A stretch of DNA of 50,977 bases, from positions 317,506 through 368,482 of the forward strand of contig DF236971.1 of NCBI GenBank assembly GCA_000708835.1. The letters are read 5' to 3'. A model generated the notes under the pieces. The model worked only from the letters and a program-made list of their open reading frames with translations, had not been told where the DNA came from and made no database searches. Source of the DNA: Klebsormidium nitens. Its lineage: Eukaryota > Streptophyta > Klebsormidiophyceae > Klebsormidiales > Klebsormidiaceae. Below, one piece after another: positions 12,387-23,811 of this stretch. Both the position numbers and the translations under genes were made by a program. Position 1 is the first letter of the stretch. Every line of letters starts with the position of its first letter.

Positions 12387-13606
12387 ATTTAAATTTTCAA
12401 AGGTTCTGGTTCTGAGACCATCTGCCGCAGGTCATTCTAGTTGCAGAGGATGTCTTTTGGTGTTGAGACCATCTGCAGCGATTCACAAGGTCATGCTCGT
12501 CTGATGGGCAGTCCACCTAACCCTCCTAGAGGCTAGATCCTGATGCGGACGCTCATTTGGAAAATGGGGCCGTCAAATACTCCCTGCTGCATACCGAAAT
12601 GGCGAGGGGACGTCTACATGAGATGTTCCAGAATCCGACTGATGATCAATGATGTGCCCACAACAGCGCAGCGACTCTAAACTTTCGAAAGTGGAGACGT
12701 TGCAGGAGTTGGTTCCGTTGTCGGAGTTGGTTCCTCCTGCAAGAGTTTTCAGTCCCTGTTTGACTGGGACCCGGAGCTCTGTCACCGATCCTCATGCAGT
12801 GTCCAGAGTTCAAACCGGTATTAGTAGGTCTTGACTACGACTCATGAGCCGTGAGTCGTGACTCATGAGCGACCATGCAAATTGTGTCCGGGTTTGAATT
12901 TGTATTTCACTCTACACCCAAGCCTTTGCATGTGCAGCAAAGCGGCACCGTCGATGGGTCTCCAGCAGCTCTGCGAATCGTCCGATCGAGGAGGAGGACC
13001 CAAGTCCGCGTCAGATTCTTCTGCGCGCGCAAGAGCAGGTCAACTTTTTGAGCGCGCGCAACACTCAACGTCCACTACGCTGGTCAATCAGAGTCAACAA
13101 CATCGTCAACAAGATTACGGTAGTCAGTAGCAGCAACTTTTCAGTCACCAACTTTTCAGTCTTCAGTCAAGCGTATTATGACCCACACTGGTGACACCTT
13201 GATAGGTGTCCATATCAGGACTGCACCTACCGTACCTGATTCCCCAGTCGCCAAGGATGCCAGCATTCATCACGCAAAGAGCAGAGCTGTAGTTCCGAGG
13301 GCAGCTGCTAAATGCAGACCAAGGAGGATAATTGAGCAGTTTCCTACGTAGCTGTTGTAGGGTCCAGAGCTTGAACACTAGCCTCATTATGCTGCTCAAC
13401 TCCCCGCGTTGGAACGTTGGGGGTAAATATTCTGTAATTGCACAGGGATTGCATGTACTACCAGATACCAATCACATGTATTCAGATATTTGATCTGTGC
13501 TGTTCACAATTTTTGAATTCTTGATCTGAAGTACTGTTTCAATAGAAAGAGCTCGTCACGTTGGGCAGCAGCACCTCGAATTGACCGCCTTTTTTGCTCC
13601 TGCGCA
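12387..13606. promoter_or_regulatory. Head-to-head intergenic region between gene A and the NmrA-like gene
   Basis: About 1.2 kb separates the two divergent start codons, so it should hold both promoters. Visible structure: a direct repeat of GAGACCATCTGC at about 12416 and 12470; GGAGTTGGTTCC-like repeats near 12706-12740; a cluster of ACTCATGAG and TGACTCA near 12838-12870, partly palindromic; and a duplicated CAACTTTTCAGTC at about 13134-13165. TGACTCA is a classic bZIP core, but its role here is not shown. No TATA box can be assigned with confidence. Confidence 0.35.
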
Positions 13607-16484
13607 ATGGGCGATCTGGCAAGCAATGAACCTGTTCCCATTATACTTGTGACTGGAGCAACGGGGTCTCAGGGAGGGGGGGTTGTACGCCACCTTTTGA
13701 AGGGGGGGGGTTTCAAAGTCCGTGGGCTCACACGTGATGCCACATCTGTAAAAGCGCGAGCTCTTGTGGAGAGAGGGGTGGATGTAGTCCAAGGAGACCT
13801 CTTACAGCCAGATTCATTGACAAAAGTGAGTGCCACTGTTACAGGTTTGGCCGCCAGATAAATCACAATGCTGGGGTCTTTCATGCCCCCCACCGATAAG
13901 AAAGACAGATTTGAGCTCAATGGGGAAAGTTGATCAAGTTAGGAAGTGAACGTTATCTGAGGTCAGAGACTTGTGCTGACATGACGCACGTGTTGTCCGC
14001 TGTGAGTTCTCATTGATCCTCAGAAGAGTGCTTTGTTAAAGTTTTGTTGTCACTGAGCCACTTTGACAAAGTTAGACGTCCGTAAAAGATGGGATGGCGG
14101 TGACTGGAGAAGCCGCCAGATGAAGGGATGTGCTGCACCTGATGCACTATCTCAAAACTTGCCTCATGAAGGATGCTACTGACCCAACTCATCCACACTA
14201 TGCTAACGAAACACAGTAGTCCTTAACTTAGCTATTCCGCCTATTTCCCTTCAGGCTTTTGCCGGGGCCAGCACACTTTTCTTGGTCACCGACTACTGGG
14301 GCAGCCGCGATGCTGACGTGGAGATAAAGATGGGCAAGAACGCAATCGACGCAGCGAAAGCCGCTGGAATCGACTTTGTGCTTTTCAGCTCTTTGGAGGA
14401 TCCGGGGCCGATTGCCGGAGGCAAGATGGAGGAGGCAGTGCCGGGGAGGATCATGCCACAGTTTGAGAGCAAGGTTCGTACATTGTGGTTTATCTTCTCA
14501 GTTCCCAGCTGGTGGTCATGTCCAACCGCAACCTGAAATAATCTACCAGTAGATTTGTAAGTTTTACATCAAACAGGAGACCCACTTCATTCTCACAATA
14601 TACGAAAATGTGAGATGGAGATGAATCCAGCAATCCACTGGTTCTGAGGGGCTTGAAAGGAATGAAACCAGAAATATTTTTTGGCGAGACCGTTTGAGGC
14701 TCAAAAGAAGTCAAGCAGGATCCGGGCGCTAGCTCCTAACCATACTTTATGTCGGCTGGGAACTCGGACCAGGAGCTATTCTTCAGAGCAAATATCATAT
14801 TCACTACGCTTCAACAAAGATTGACACTGCATCCGAGAATCTCAATCTTTGTTCTTCCTTGCGTAAATGTCTCATGAGAATTGGGTCTGAAACTTCGAAT
14901 TCCCGACCCTCTCTACCTTACTTCGTTCAAGGACCTGCCGGGGGAGAAGTACTAAAAACCTTTCCGTTCGCTGGATTTCCCATATTTCAGACTCGGGTCA
15001 GACTCCTTGCTGATCTTCGTATTAGCCTGTTCTTCGCAGGCTGAGATTGAGGCGCACCTCCGGCAGTCGGGCCTCCCCTTTGCGACCCTCCTGACCTGCA
15101 TGTTCTACGACGACTTCGTCAACTTTCCGTTCCTTCAGCCGCAAGCGGACGGAACCTTCGTCTTCTACAGCAACTGCGGCCCCGCACCGCACCCCTGGCA
15201 CTGCGCCGACGACGTGGGGGGATGCTCAGCCGTCATTTTCCGGGAGCAAGACAAGTGAGTACGCCGGTCATGTTTTGCCGTGAGACTCTGCTCCGGCCGT
15301 TGTCAAGGGGCCTCGCATGTTGCGAGCTTCACTCCTCAGAAGCTTCTTGAATTTCGTAGGACCCCTTGGATGTGTTCACATGACACTAATCAATCGCGTC
15401 TTGAGTACGTATGCTTTAATCTGTGAGCCGTTGTTTTTGTTTGAGAAGCTACAAGCGAAGAAGTCTGGTCGTCTTGCATTGCCACGCCAGGACACGCGAG
15501 CTCATCGTTAAAACCGACAACTCAAAATGGACGGGTCGGGGCAATCTCTCTTGGACTCGGAGTCCAAGAGACGAAACAAACAAACTCTCCCTTTCATTGA
15601 ATCTCGGCTACATATTCGCCCCTAACCCTGCGCCTAAACCAACCCCCAACCCCTTTTCTTAACCTCCTTCTAGGTTCAACGGCCGTACCATCCCAGTCGT
15701 TGGCGAGCACATCTCGTGCTCCGATCTGGCGAAAACCGTGTCCGAAGTGACGGGGAAGACCGTCCGGCACCAGGAGCTTCCGGACGCCATTGCACGCGGG
15801 GCGTACGGAGCGGACCTCGCCAACATTTACGTTTTCCTCAGGTGTGTGGATGTGTTATGGTTACGAACCATGCCTTAGGTCAGACCTTTGTGCCGTTTAC
15901 AAGAAAGATTTTGTCGGCTCTTTAGGAAGAGAAGCGGAAAGCAGACTCTGACGTAACAATCTAGATTCTTGCAGGTCTGGGCATGTCATTCGCTCGTTTC
16001 TCACTTCTGTCTTTCCAGCGCATTTGTAGCACCGTTCCCTCCAAGATCCGTCTATGTTCCTTGCCTCTTCACGGGTTTGAACGTCGATTGTCAGTGATCG
16101 AGCGAACTCATGCCAAGCTAGCGGTCGTGTAGGTCGCGAAACTCTGTCGGCCCTACTCAAAGCAGATGGTCCCACAATCGATTGAATCTTTCAGTATCAC
16201 TACGGTGTTCCTTTTCTTCTTTTGACTCTTTCTCCCAACCATTTAGAAGATATTTCCGGCCGCCACCCTGCCATTGCCTGAGAACTCATACTTCTCCAAG
16301 ATTCCTTTCGAAACGCCGTCGTTGACTTGAATTATACTCGATCAACAGGGACTTTCCCTTCCACGACGAGTCGCGGTCGGTCTCCGCTGCACATGCGATT
16401 TACAAGGGCCCCACCTTTCGGCAGTGGGCCGAGCAGAACCGGGAGGCCCTGCTACGGGTCATGTCACAGTCGTCCCCCGTATGA
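13607..16484 (+). CDS. NmrA-like NAD(P)-binding family protein
   Basis: Five exons (13607-13825, 14255-14473, 15040-15254, 15674-15841, 16349-16484) join in frame to a 318-residue protein, the usual size for NmrA-like/HSCARG-type atypical short-chain dehydrogenases. The N-terminal Rossmann motif is GATGSQGG (G17, G20, G23), followed by a beta-alpha unit ending RGLTRDA and the acidic stretch VVQGDLLQPDSL. Exon 2 gives LFLVTDYWG and the helix GKNAIDAAKAAGIDFVLFSS, hallmarks of the family. The mid-region TCMFYDDFVNF and the C-terminal FRQWAEQN also fit. Members act as NADP(H) sensors or oxidoreductases in the cytosol or nucleus; the substrate here is unknown. The exon 2 donor (GTTCGT) is weak, but the frame and homology support it. 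A fragment-free single-copy gene in this window. Confidence 0.9.
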
Positions 16485-17802
16485 TTCGACCGGGTCGTGG
16501 CGCCGCTGATAACTAACTGAAGCTGATTCTCGTGAGGACCACACCGGCACCATTGAACGTCAAGTTAAGTTGACTCCACTGGGTGCCTTTGCGAGCTTGA
16601 AGATATAGTTGTTTTTACGCGTCTTTCTGGCGCAGGTCTTCTGACACTGAGTCCCCGCGTTGACTCACGCACGTCAATCATTCTGTCTGTCAAAATCGAT
16701 ACGCGCCAGTGGAACTTGGAAGCCTGCCGTGTCTTGATCGAGCAAAGCTTCTTCGGCTGAACGTACGTAAATTTTGCCGCGATTGACGGACATGTGTGCA
16801 AATCCAAGAGACCATGCATTCATACTCTAGTCCGCTCAGCTGAAGCCTCGACCATATGAGCGATCATGTGGTGACACGTGTCCGATCCGGCATGCATGCA
16901 TCAGTGCATTGATTATGCAGCCTCACGTATAGATAGATACTGGGAGCGGCCCCGGCGAATCGATGGAATTCGGCCAATTCCAGATCCGTCCAAAGGAACT
17001 TGATACACGGGCCCGCAGTTTTTCATAAAGACGGCCGCTTGCAATGATGCAGGTATTGATTGTTCTGTCTCTGGAGTACTCGACAGTAAAACACAATAAG
17101 AATGATTGACCGTACAATCTGGCTACTATACTTGCATCCGCTACATACTTGAATAGAGGCTGGCGGTTGCAATATCAACGGTCGCATATATTGCCAATAG
17201 CTGATCATGAAGTCGGTGTTTCGATGATGAAAACTCGTGATCGCATATGATTGTTTGCGCGCTCTCATGTCATTGATGATCAGTAAATGATGAATCATGA
17301 TGGTGCTGCACAGTCCGACTCAATTGTGTGCATACAACGGAAAGCTCGCGGCCATATGCACAATGAATTTGTGGCCCGTCTCCAGACACATGTTCTTCTT
17401 ATCGAATCGCATGATGTGTCCATCGGCAACCATTCAGTATATACTTTTTAACAACTGCATACGAGAAAACGGTGCTCATGACACGGAGCGGCCGGAGCCC
17501 GGCCTGCCCAGCCTGGCTGCGTGAGCGTAGTAACTCAGTCCTACCAGGTCCGGGCGAGCGTATTTCTAGATTTGCAGGTGAAAGATTAGGAGGTAACCTG
17601 TTGTGGCACAGTTCCAAGTGCCGGCCCGGAAAACCGTTTTCTGCACGGACGAGCTCGTAATTAGCAGAGTGCCCTTGATCGCCTTTTGCAATGGAAGCAC
17701 GGGCGACTGCGTTCCGCCCTGATTCAAATCCTCCGTCACGAACTTATTCGTTGGGGAAGTTCTAGCGTCCCACCGATCATTTATGCTGGCCCAGTACCTC
17801 AC
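16485..17802. other. Intergenic, convergent 3' ends
   Basis: This stretch lies between the stop codon of the NmrA-like gene and that of the minus-strand SABATH gene, so it holds two 3' untranslated regions. A G-box-like GACACGTGTC lies near 16875. I see no gene, no RNA gene and no repeat that recurs elsewhere in the window. Confidence 0.4.
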
Positions 17803-20800
17803 TCACTTCCGAAAGAGGGCGGCGCACAGCACGGTCATGCCGCCCGGGTATCTCCCCGGCTCCTGAGCCAGGTTATCGCAGATCCGCTCGTATAACCGGT
17901 TGGCCCGTTCGGTGCCCATGTGGCAACAAACCTGCGGCTGGAACGCGGCCCATACCTGGTTGGCGGTAGGGGGAGAGGACCGGCGGGGACCTGTGTCGGG
18001 ATAGAGCAACTTTATCCAGCGTTTGCTTTGTTTTCAAGCGCCTTAAAAAGGAGATCGCCGGGCAGATACTTGGTCCGACCGCAGCGTACTTTGTTGACTT
18101 TCTGGTATAGCTATAAAATGGCCTGCCCGTACATACGTGAAGCAATGAGATGGGACAAGTGTTCCATTAGAACGGAACCCTGATAGGCGTGATGGGAGTC
18201 AGCCAGAAAGCATGTGAGCATCGGTGCTGCTCAAACTTGAGCACAGCAGTCCAAGTGACGGCAGCAGCAACGGTGGGCAGTTCTAATTGCAGCTCAGGCC
18301 TTTAACAGATTCTTGAAGACAACCTAAGGTAAGAGCAGCAGAATCAAGACTAGCAGTCCATTTCTTGTCCCTTAGCTTCAGACAAACGAGTCCGCTGCGC
18401 GGTCCCAACGCTTGGGAAGACTTGAATTTGTTTCCGATGATGCTGGATTGGCAAGTATCGAAATTGAGCCCAAGACACGTTCTCTTCAAATGCTGTTACG
18501 TTCTTCCTCCAACCCTTAGTCGGTCGAGAACTATGGGCAAATGTTCTTAGGATGGGAAGGTGTAGGAGTTGCATCAATAGCTTTGCCTGCTTTTTTGGCT
18601 CTAGTGTATAACAATTTGTCAGAATCAATTGGTTTTTACCCACTAAAGGGTGTATATATGGGAAACCCGCAGGAAACGATTTGAAATCAAACGCCATTGT
18701 TATCCTTAATCGCAATGCAAGTGCAAAGCGATTGCTCCAATTTTCTGGCCCCAAGCAGCAACTCACAGGCTTGTAGAAATATGACAGAAAAGGAGAATAG
18801 TCACGAATGTTGAAAGAAGTTGACGGAAGGGAATATGTCACGAACGTCGAAAACAATTTACCTTGCTCACTTCCACCCGCCAATTGGTCGGCGTCTGCTC
18901 CCCTCTTGCTACGTACGTATTGCAGCGCGTGGATGTCGAACGCCTCGCTCTCGTTCACCGCTTGCCAAACCCCCGGCACGGTTGGGTAGTACGCTGCATC
19001 GGACGCAAAGAATATGACGTCAGCCAAGCCTGAGCCCACATCCGCGAAGCTTTTTAATTCCTGTTGAAAGCTGAAAGTCCCGCAGAGATCAAGACCTACC
19101 TCCACGCTTATCGGGGATACTCACAAGAAGGCTCTCTAGTAGTTCAGCCCGATCTCAATCACTAAACGACTTGTGGACACGAAACAATGTTGGCAGAGGG
19201 CCTGCATGTCGCCTCTCACCCGGAACGTTGAAGCAATCAATGACGTGGCTCTCCAGAGCCCCTTCTTCCGTTAGCTCTCGCCACGCGTCTTCTAGTACGC
19301 GCACCAACGTGTCACTCCGACAGCCCTCCGTGGTGTCGTCCCACGACGGCATGAAGACCCACAGCAAGCCGCCAGGTCGCAGTTCCGCGGCTCTGCATTG
19401 AACAGAAACGAGATCCAAAGCTACGATGAAGAACTCTTAAGAATAATAAAAAAGATGGATATTTGTAGGGAGGCATGAGGAACGTTAAAGTGGCAAAAGG
19501 AAAGATAAAGTCGAGAGCGTCACAGAGGTTTCTGACTGCAGCTCCGAGGATCTGTAAAAGTATGAGAAGTCGTCAAAAGGAGCGGAGGTAGTAATATGCG
19601 ATAGATAGTAATAGAGAATAGTCGAAGCTGCGAGTTTCTGGAGAAGGGCGTTGCACACATGCAGCGGCGAAAGGAAAGGCGAAGTCAGCAAGGCGAAGTC
19701 AGCAATCTTGCCAAACCGTAGGAATCGCTTGCACTGAGGAGAAGTGAGAGCAACGAATTGTGACGAGTCGTCTCGGAAGAGTCGGAAAAGGTTTGTTGCA
19801 GCAGCTGGATGATTTTGATCAGGCATCGGGAACATGAGGGGGTGTCAAAGAGAGTTAAGACCAACATGACGAGAACGTCGAAGGAGATTTGAAGCAACAG
19901 CTCCATAAACTTGTAACTAGGAAAGTTCTTGACCCCTCCTCCATCACCTAAAAGCGTGAAGAGGATGAAGGATGTCCGAGATTAATAAATACACGTCGGA
20001 TTCTAAGTAAAGAACCGTGAAGAGACGGGTGGAGGTCAAAGTGTAATAGCAGCGCCCCTCCGTGGCCCTGAGAGGAGACAGCCCTGACTTGGCGGCGAGT
20101 GGATTCACACGGCAATTTGGGACAAAGATACAAATCAAGACCAACGGCGATGCTTCCAGCCCATGCTCGGCGCCTGACATCCGATTTGACGGTCGCAGAG
20201 ACACATTCGGTTTGATAACCTTGTCCCCAACCTTCTTAGGAGCCCGCCTAATTCTGTGTCGTCAGTTTGCACTTTGATATCAACAATGGTTTGATGAGTA
20301 GTACAGGGCCGAATCACAATCGTCTGAAGAAGATTACAGCGGCAAGATTCCCCTGTGCTGTAGCAGGATTCGCTGAAAAGCACCTGAAGTTAAGCGATTG
20401 AAAGGGCCAAAACGCTTACCTACCTGTGCTCCAAAAACTGTCGCAGATCTGACTCGCGCTGCCGGCGGTAGGCTTCCGCAACGTGCAACGGCGCGTCTCT
20501 GTAGCACCAGATGCGACCGGGGTTCCACCCGGGGGCTTCCGCCTCAGGTGGCAGTCTGCAAACGAAATGGACATGTTATGAAAGGTGCCGGGCAAGTTTG
20601 CCAGAAAAGGAAAATGTTGCACCCAGGTCTTCCTCCTTGGGTGGGAGTTTGCGCAGGAGCTGAGTACAAGTGAGATATGGGTTTCAGTACATTGCATCGG
20701 GAGAAGAGAAAGCCACAGACGGAGCGTTCTAGACAACTGTCACTCCTTTCCAAAGGCCCTTTTGCAGGGGTCTTGAGTAAGACTACAAGGTGTTTTCAGG

Positions 20801-21842
20801 TGTGCAGCTTAGACAGGCCACAGGCATACCTACCAGCACTCAGCGTGTCTAAATAGTTTCTTACTCCAGGCACCTAAGTTTGATTCTTTCAACGAAAACT
20901 CCCCAAGGAATCAACTGTCCAAGCTCTGTATCTGTTTTGACCATCTTTTCATTGCAAAATAAGCAAGAAAGCATCCATCTAGCTGCCCTCGCAACATCAT
21001 GCAGATCATGTGTTAAGCACCCCCCACCTTGAGAGCCATTGCAAAGAAAAACTAGTGGTGGCAACGTCCAGAAATGCGTCCGGGAACAGCCGCTCGTAGA
21101 AAGACCCGGGAACAGCTGCCACTCGGCAGGGCAGCCCGGTTATCCCCCCACTTTCTGGTCGCTTGCTGGCGGTGTGAATGTGCCCCATGAGAGTGGCCCA
21201 ATCATTGTCTGGCAGGTCTGAGAAGAAGGCTAGCACCATCTGTGGGTCAAAGTGACTATCGCCCCTGGAGGCTTTCATTTCAGAAGTTTGTAAAGCGGAG
21301 GTGCCGATGTTTTTCAGCAGAGACGCGTCCGTCGACCTGCCACTCTGGTTGACTTCTCTTTGCTCGGCGGTCTTTGCAGAAGCCTCTGGCTCCTCTTGTC
21401 CACTATTCTCCGGAATCTTTGGAATCTCTGGGATCTGACTTTCTTCTTCCACTGACTTTGCATCACCGTCCAACTTCTCAGCCCTTCCCCCCTGAAGCCT
21501 TTCTGAAGTGCATAAAAAGTTGCTGCCCTCATCCTGGGGCTCATTCGCACTTCCTAAAGCCAGCCAATGCATTATCAGCTCCATCTGCGCCACAGCATTC
21601 TTCCCAGTTGCTGATCCTAGGTCAGCAATGCAAACAGTTTGCTGACTGCTCTCAGCTTTCAACTCCCTTCTGAGCTGCAACCAATGGCCCAAAGCGTGCT
21701 TGAGAATCGGTCCCCCCAGCTCGCTGAAAGCATCCCCCTGTCTGGCGCTGTTCTCATCGTAGCTGGCATTGCCTGGCCCCCCTGCCATAACTGGGGGCAG
21801 CTGCGCGGGCGCTGAGGTCATGCTGCTGATGTGGACTCGCAA
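17803..21842 (-). CDS. SABATH-family carboxyl methyltransferase (copy C1)
   Basis: Five exons (21842-21028, 20555-20424, 19392-19220, 18993-18862, 17990-17803) join in frame to 479 residues. SABATH enzymes transfer methyl from S-adenosylmethionine to carboxyl groups (or ring nitrogens) of small molecules. Family marks are SYDENSARQ (27-35, SAM site), DLGSATGKN (74-82, usual form DLGCSSGPN), FFSDLPDND (206-214), VPGSFYERLFP and LQWLS (267-271), then NPGRIW, AEAYRRQ, RAAELRPGGLL and a C-terminal MTVLCAALFRK. Usual length is about 360-390. The excess is a Glu/Ser/Pro-rich linker at about 98-196 between motif I and FFSDLPDND. An intron inside that linker, left in the open frame, is an alternative. 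The true start may be the ATG eight codons on (MTSAPAQ). The substrate cannot be told from sequence. Confidence 0.9.
20616..20652 (-). repeat. Decayed copy of the SABATH C1 exon 2 acceptor border
   Basis: Read on the minus strand this segment (CAAACTCCCACC, GGAAG, GGGTG, AAC) lines up, with about three quarters of bases matching, to the real start of exon 2 at 20557-20520 (CAGACTGCCACC, GGAAG, GGGTG, AAC). It lies about 95 bp upstream in the intron and has lost the AG. Confidence 0.45.
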
Positions 21843-22266
21843 TGCGAGGCTGCTTTTGCTACTATAAGGCTAGAACACACGAATCTGCCAGAAACTAGGT
21901 TTACATCCTGAATATCAGTCAATCTTGTAGCTTGAGAAAGAGTTCTTTCTTGGACCGGATGGAGATTGCAATCTGCTGCGCGAAAGCGCGCAACATGCAA
22001 GCTATGTTACTGCGCCTATTTAACTTGGTGCCAAACATGCGTCTTCCAATTTCTGCGTCCAGCTGAGAAGAATGCCACTCTGATCAGATCCATGCAGCTG
22101 TTGCGCGCACTCATCCACGGCCCAGCGCGCTCCTTCCGATCAGCCTGTGTGGCGGCAGGCAGCATGCACTGCCAGCAGCTGTCACGGTGGGGCGCGTTTG
22201 CAGCTGGAGAGCACTCCCGCAACCCTCTATCGACGGCAGTCATCTGGCATCAGCCATGATCGACGG

Positions 22267-22831
22267 CTTTAAAGTGGGCGTGCCCCTACAAAACCCCCTT
22301 CGGCTCGAATTTCCGCGGACAACATTGTGCCCGGGGGATTTGGTCGTAGCGTATTGGCAGAGCGCAGAGTCACAGGCCAGAAATTCACGGGTTCAAACCT
22401 CGCAGAAGTGCATTCTTTTTCGTTCTTTTTGGGTGTTCCGGAGAGCGGCGCATGCAGAATCACGGTGGTTTCCACTAAGGTGAGCCCCCGCAGTGTGGAA
22501 GTCACTACTGTGACCTGGAAATTGGGAGCGCTGTAGAACCCGGCGACTCCGGCGCGTTGCGGCGCAGGTCTCAACAATCCACAGCGATATTGAAATGGCT
22601 CGTGGCCCGTGGCTCCGGCCTAATCAATTAGTCGGGCGCAAATTTCCGGTTTACCGTACGCCGGAGTCATGAGTTTCAACCGAGGACCGAGTCTCGGCTC
22701 AAGAACAAAGTGCATGCAGACCCGTCGATTTTCATGGCATCTACGGTACAAACACTGACGGATTGTAGCCGACGGCTGCCGAAGTTGCTTTACCGTCCGG
22801 CGTTCCGCGGAACAGAACGCCCACTTTAAAG
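22267..22831. mobile_element. Inverted-repeat (MITE-like) element between the SABATH genes
   Basis: A perfect 15-bp inverted repeat, CTTTAAAGTGGGCGT at 22267-22281 and its complement at 22817-22831, bounds 565 bp. Both ends also carry a TTCCGCGGA-like block some 30 bp inside the left arm and just inside the right. The interior has no transposase frame. It contains a tRNA-like Pol III promoter (22340-22430). No obvious target-site duplication is seen, so it may instead be two inverted promoter elements. Confidence 0.45.
22340..22430 (+). ncRNA. Possible Pol III unit with tRNA-like A and B boxes
   Basis: TAGCGTATTGG at 22347 resembles an A box. GGTTCAAACC at 22390-22399 matches the B-box consensus. 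Their spacing of about 44 nt is that of a tRNA. Two TTTTT runs follow at 22416-22420 and 22426-22430, where Pol III would stop. No acceptor stem folds, so it is not a working tRNA. A SINE head or tRNA relic is most likely. Confidence 0.3.
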
Positions 22832-23811
22832 GAGTACCGCACCAAGCGCAATAATCTGGTGATCACCGTGAGAGCGCGCGACCTGCGCGCGGTGAAGCCG
22901 CGGTCGTGCGCGTGGCCGCGCGAGACAGTACGATCTTGAAGCGCCCATTGCGCCGCAGCACAAAAGATGCTACTGTAGCTAACAATTTAAAAAGGACTTG
23001 CGTGACAATTTCGCATACCTACAAAGCTTACTGACCTTATGTTACCCACAATAACTGTAGCTAGGCTAATTGGACGTCTGCTTGTCTGCTTGATCGACTT
23101 GCCGAGAGCGGAGGAGAAATACTACATCAATGTATAAATTGGTCCAAATATCTGGAGTATGATCTAGTCCTAAGATTCGATTGCTCGAGTCGAAGCGATC
23201 TGCGCGGTTTCCCGTGCTGCCGGCGCAAATCACCGAATCACGGTCTCGTCTTCTCAAGGCTTCACTGAAGTACTGAAGTTGATGTCAACAGTTAAAGTAC
23301 TTGCAAATGCTCTTGGTCCAGCCGACATCTGCCTACTGAGAAAGCGTTCGGTACTGACGATGTCGACCCACATTGATGTTGACGAGGTGCTCCGTCCCAT
23401 GCAAACGGCCGCACAATGTTGTCTGTGTCGACGCGCACGAATAATGCCAAGTGAAAAGATGCGCCCTTCACTGTCTTCCACTGGTTTGCGCCGGCATCGC
23501 AGTTTGAGGCAACTCCAGCAATCAAAGCCGTTATTGACAGGTCTTCCTGCCTCCTCTTTCTGTCACTGCAAATGATTCGCTTCGGAAAGGTGAAGCGTTG
23601 CTCCAAGACGTCGAGTACGGTTGAGACCAGCCGGTTGCTTTTTCAAACACAAGCCCACGCTCGAGCTTGCTTCAAAAAGCCTGCGGCACACTGGCGTTTG
23701 AGAATGTAAGGCGCCCCTCTTCCTCTATGCCTATCCTTTCAAAAGCTGCAGGACCGCTTCCAGATTGCGTCCCTTCAAAACAAGGCCACTGAGCTGCTTG
23801 AAAAGCGCATC

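Larger units (their letters stand above)
21843..23811. promoter_or_regulatory. Head-to-head region between the two SABATH genes
   Basis: About 2 kb separates the divergent start codons of the paralogues. It holds an inverted-repeat element (22267-22831). The remainder (21843-22266 and 22832-23811) has no gene I can support; the open frames near 23279-23606 lack recognisable features. Both promoters must lie here. Confidence 0.4.

Noticed and set aside
23254-23606. Overlapping plus and minus frames between the SABATH genes
   Set aside because: Both strands are open by chance over a short length, with no recognisable domain and no clear splice chain.
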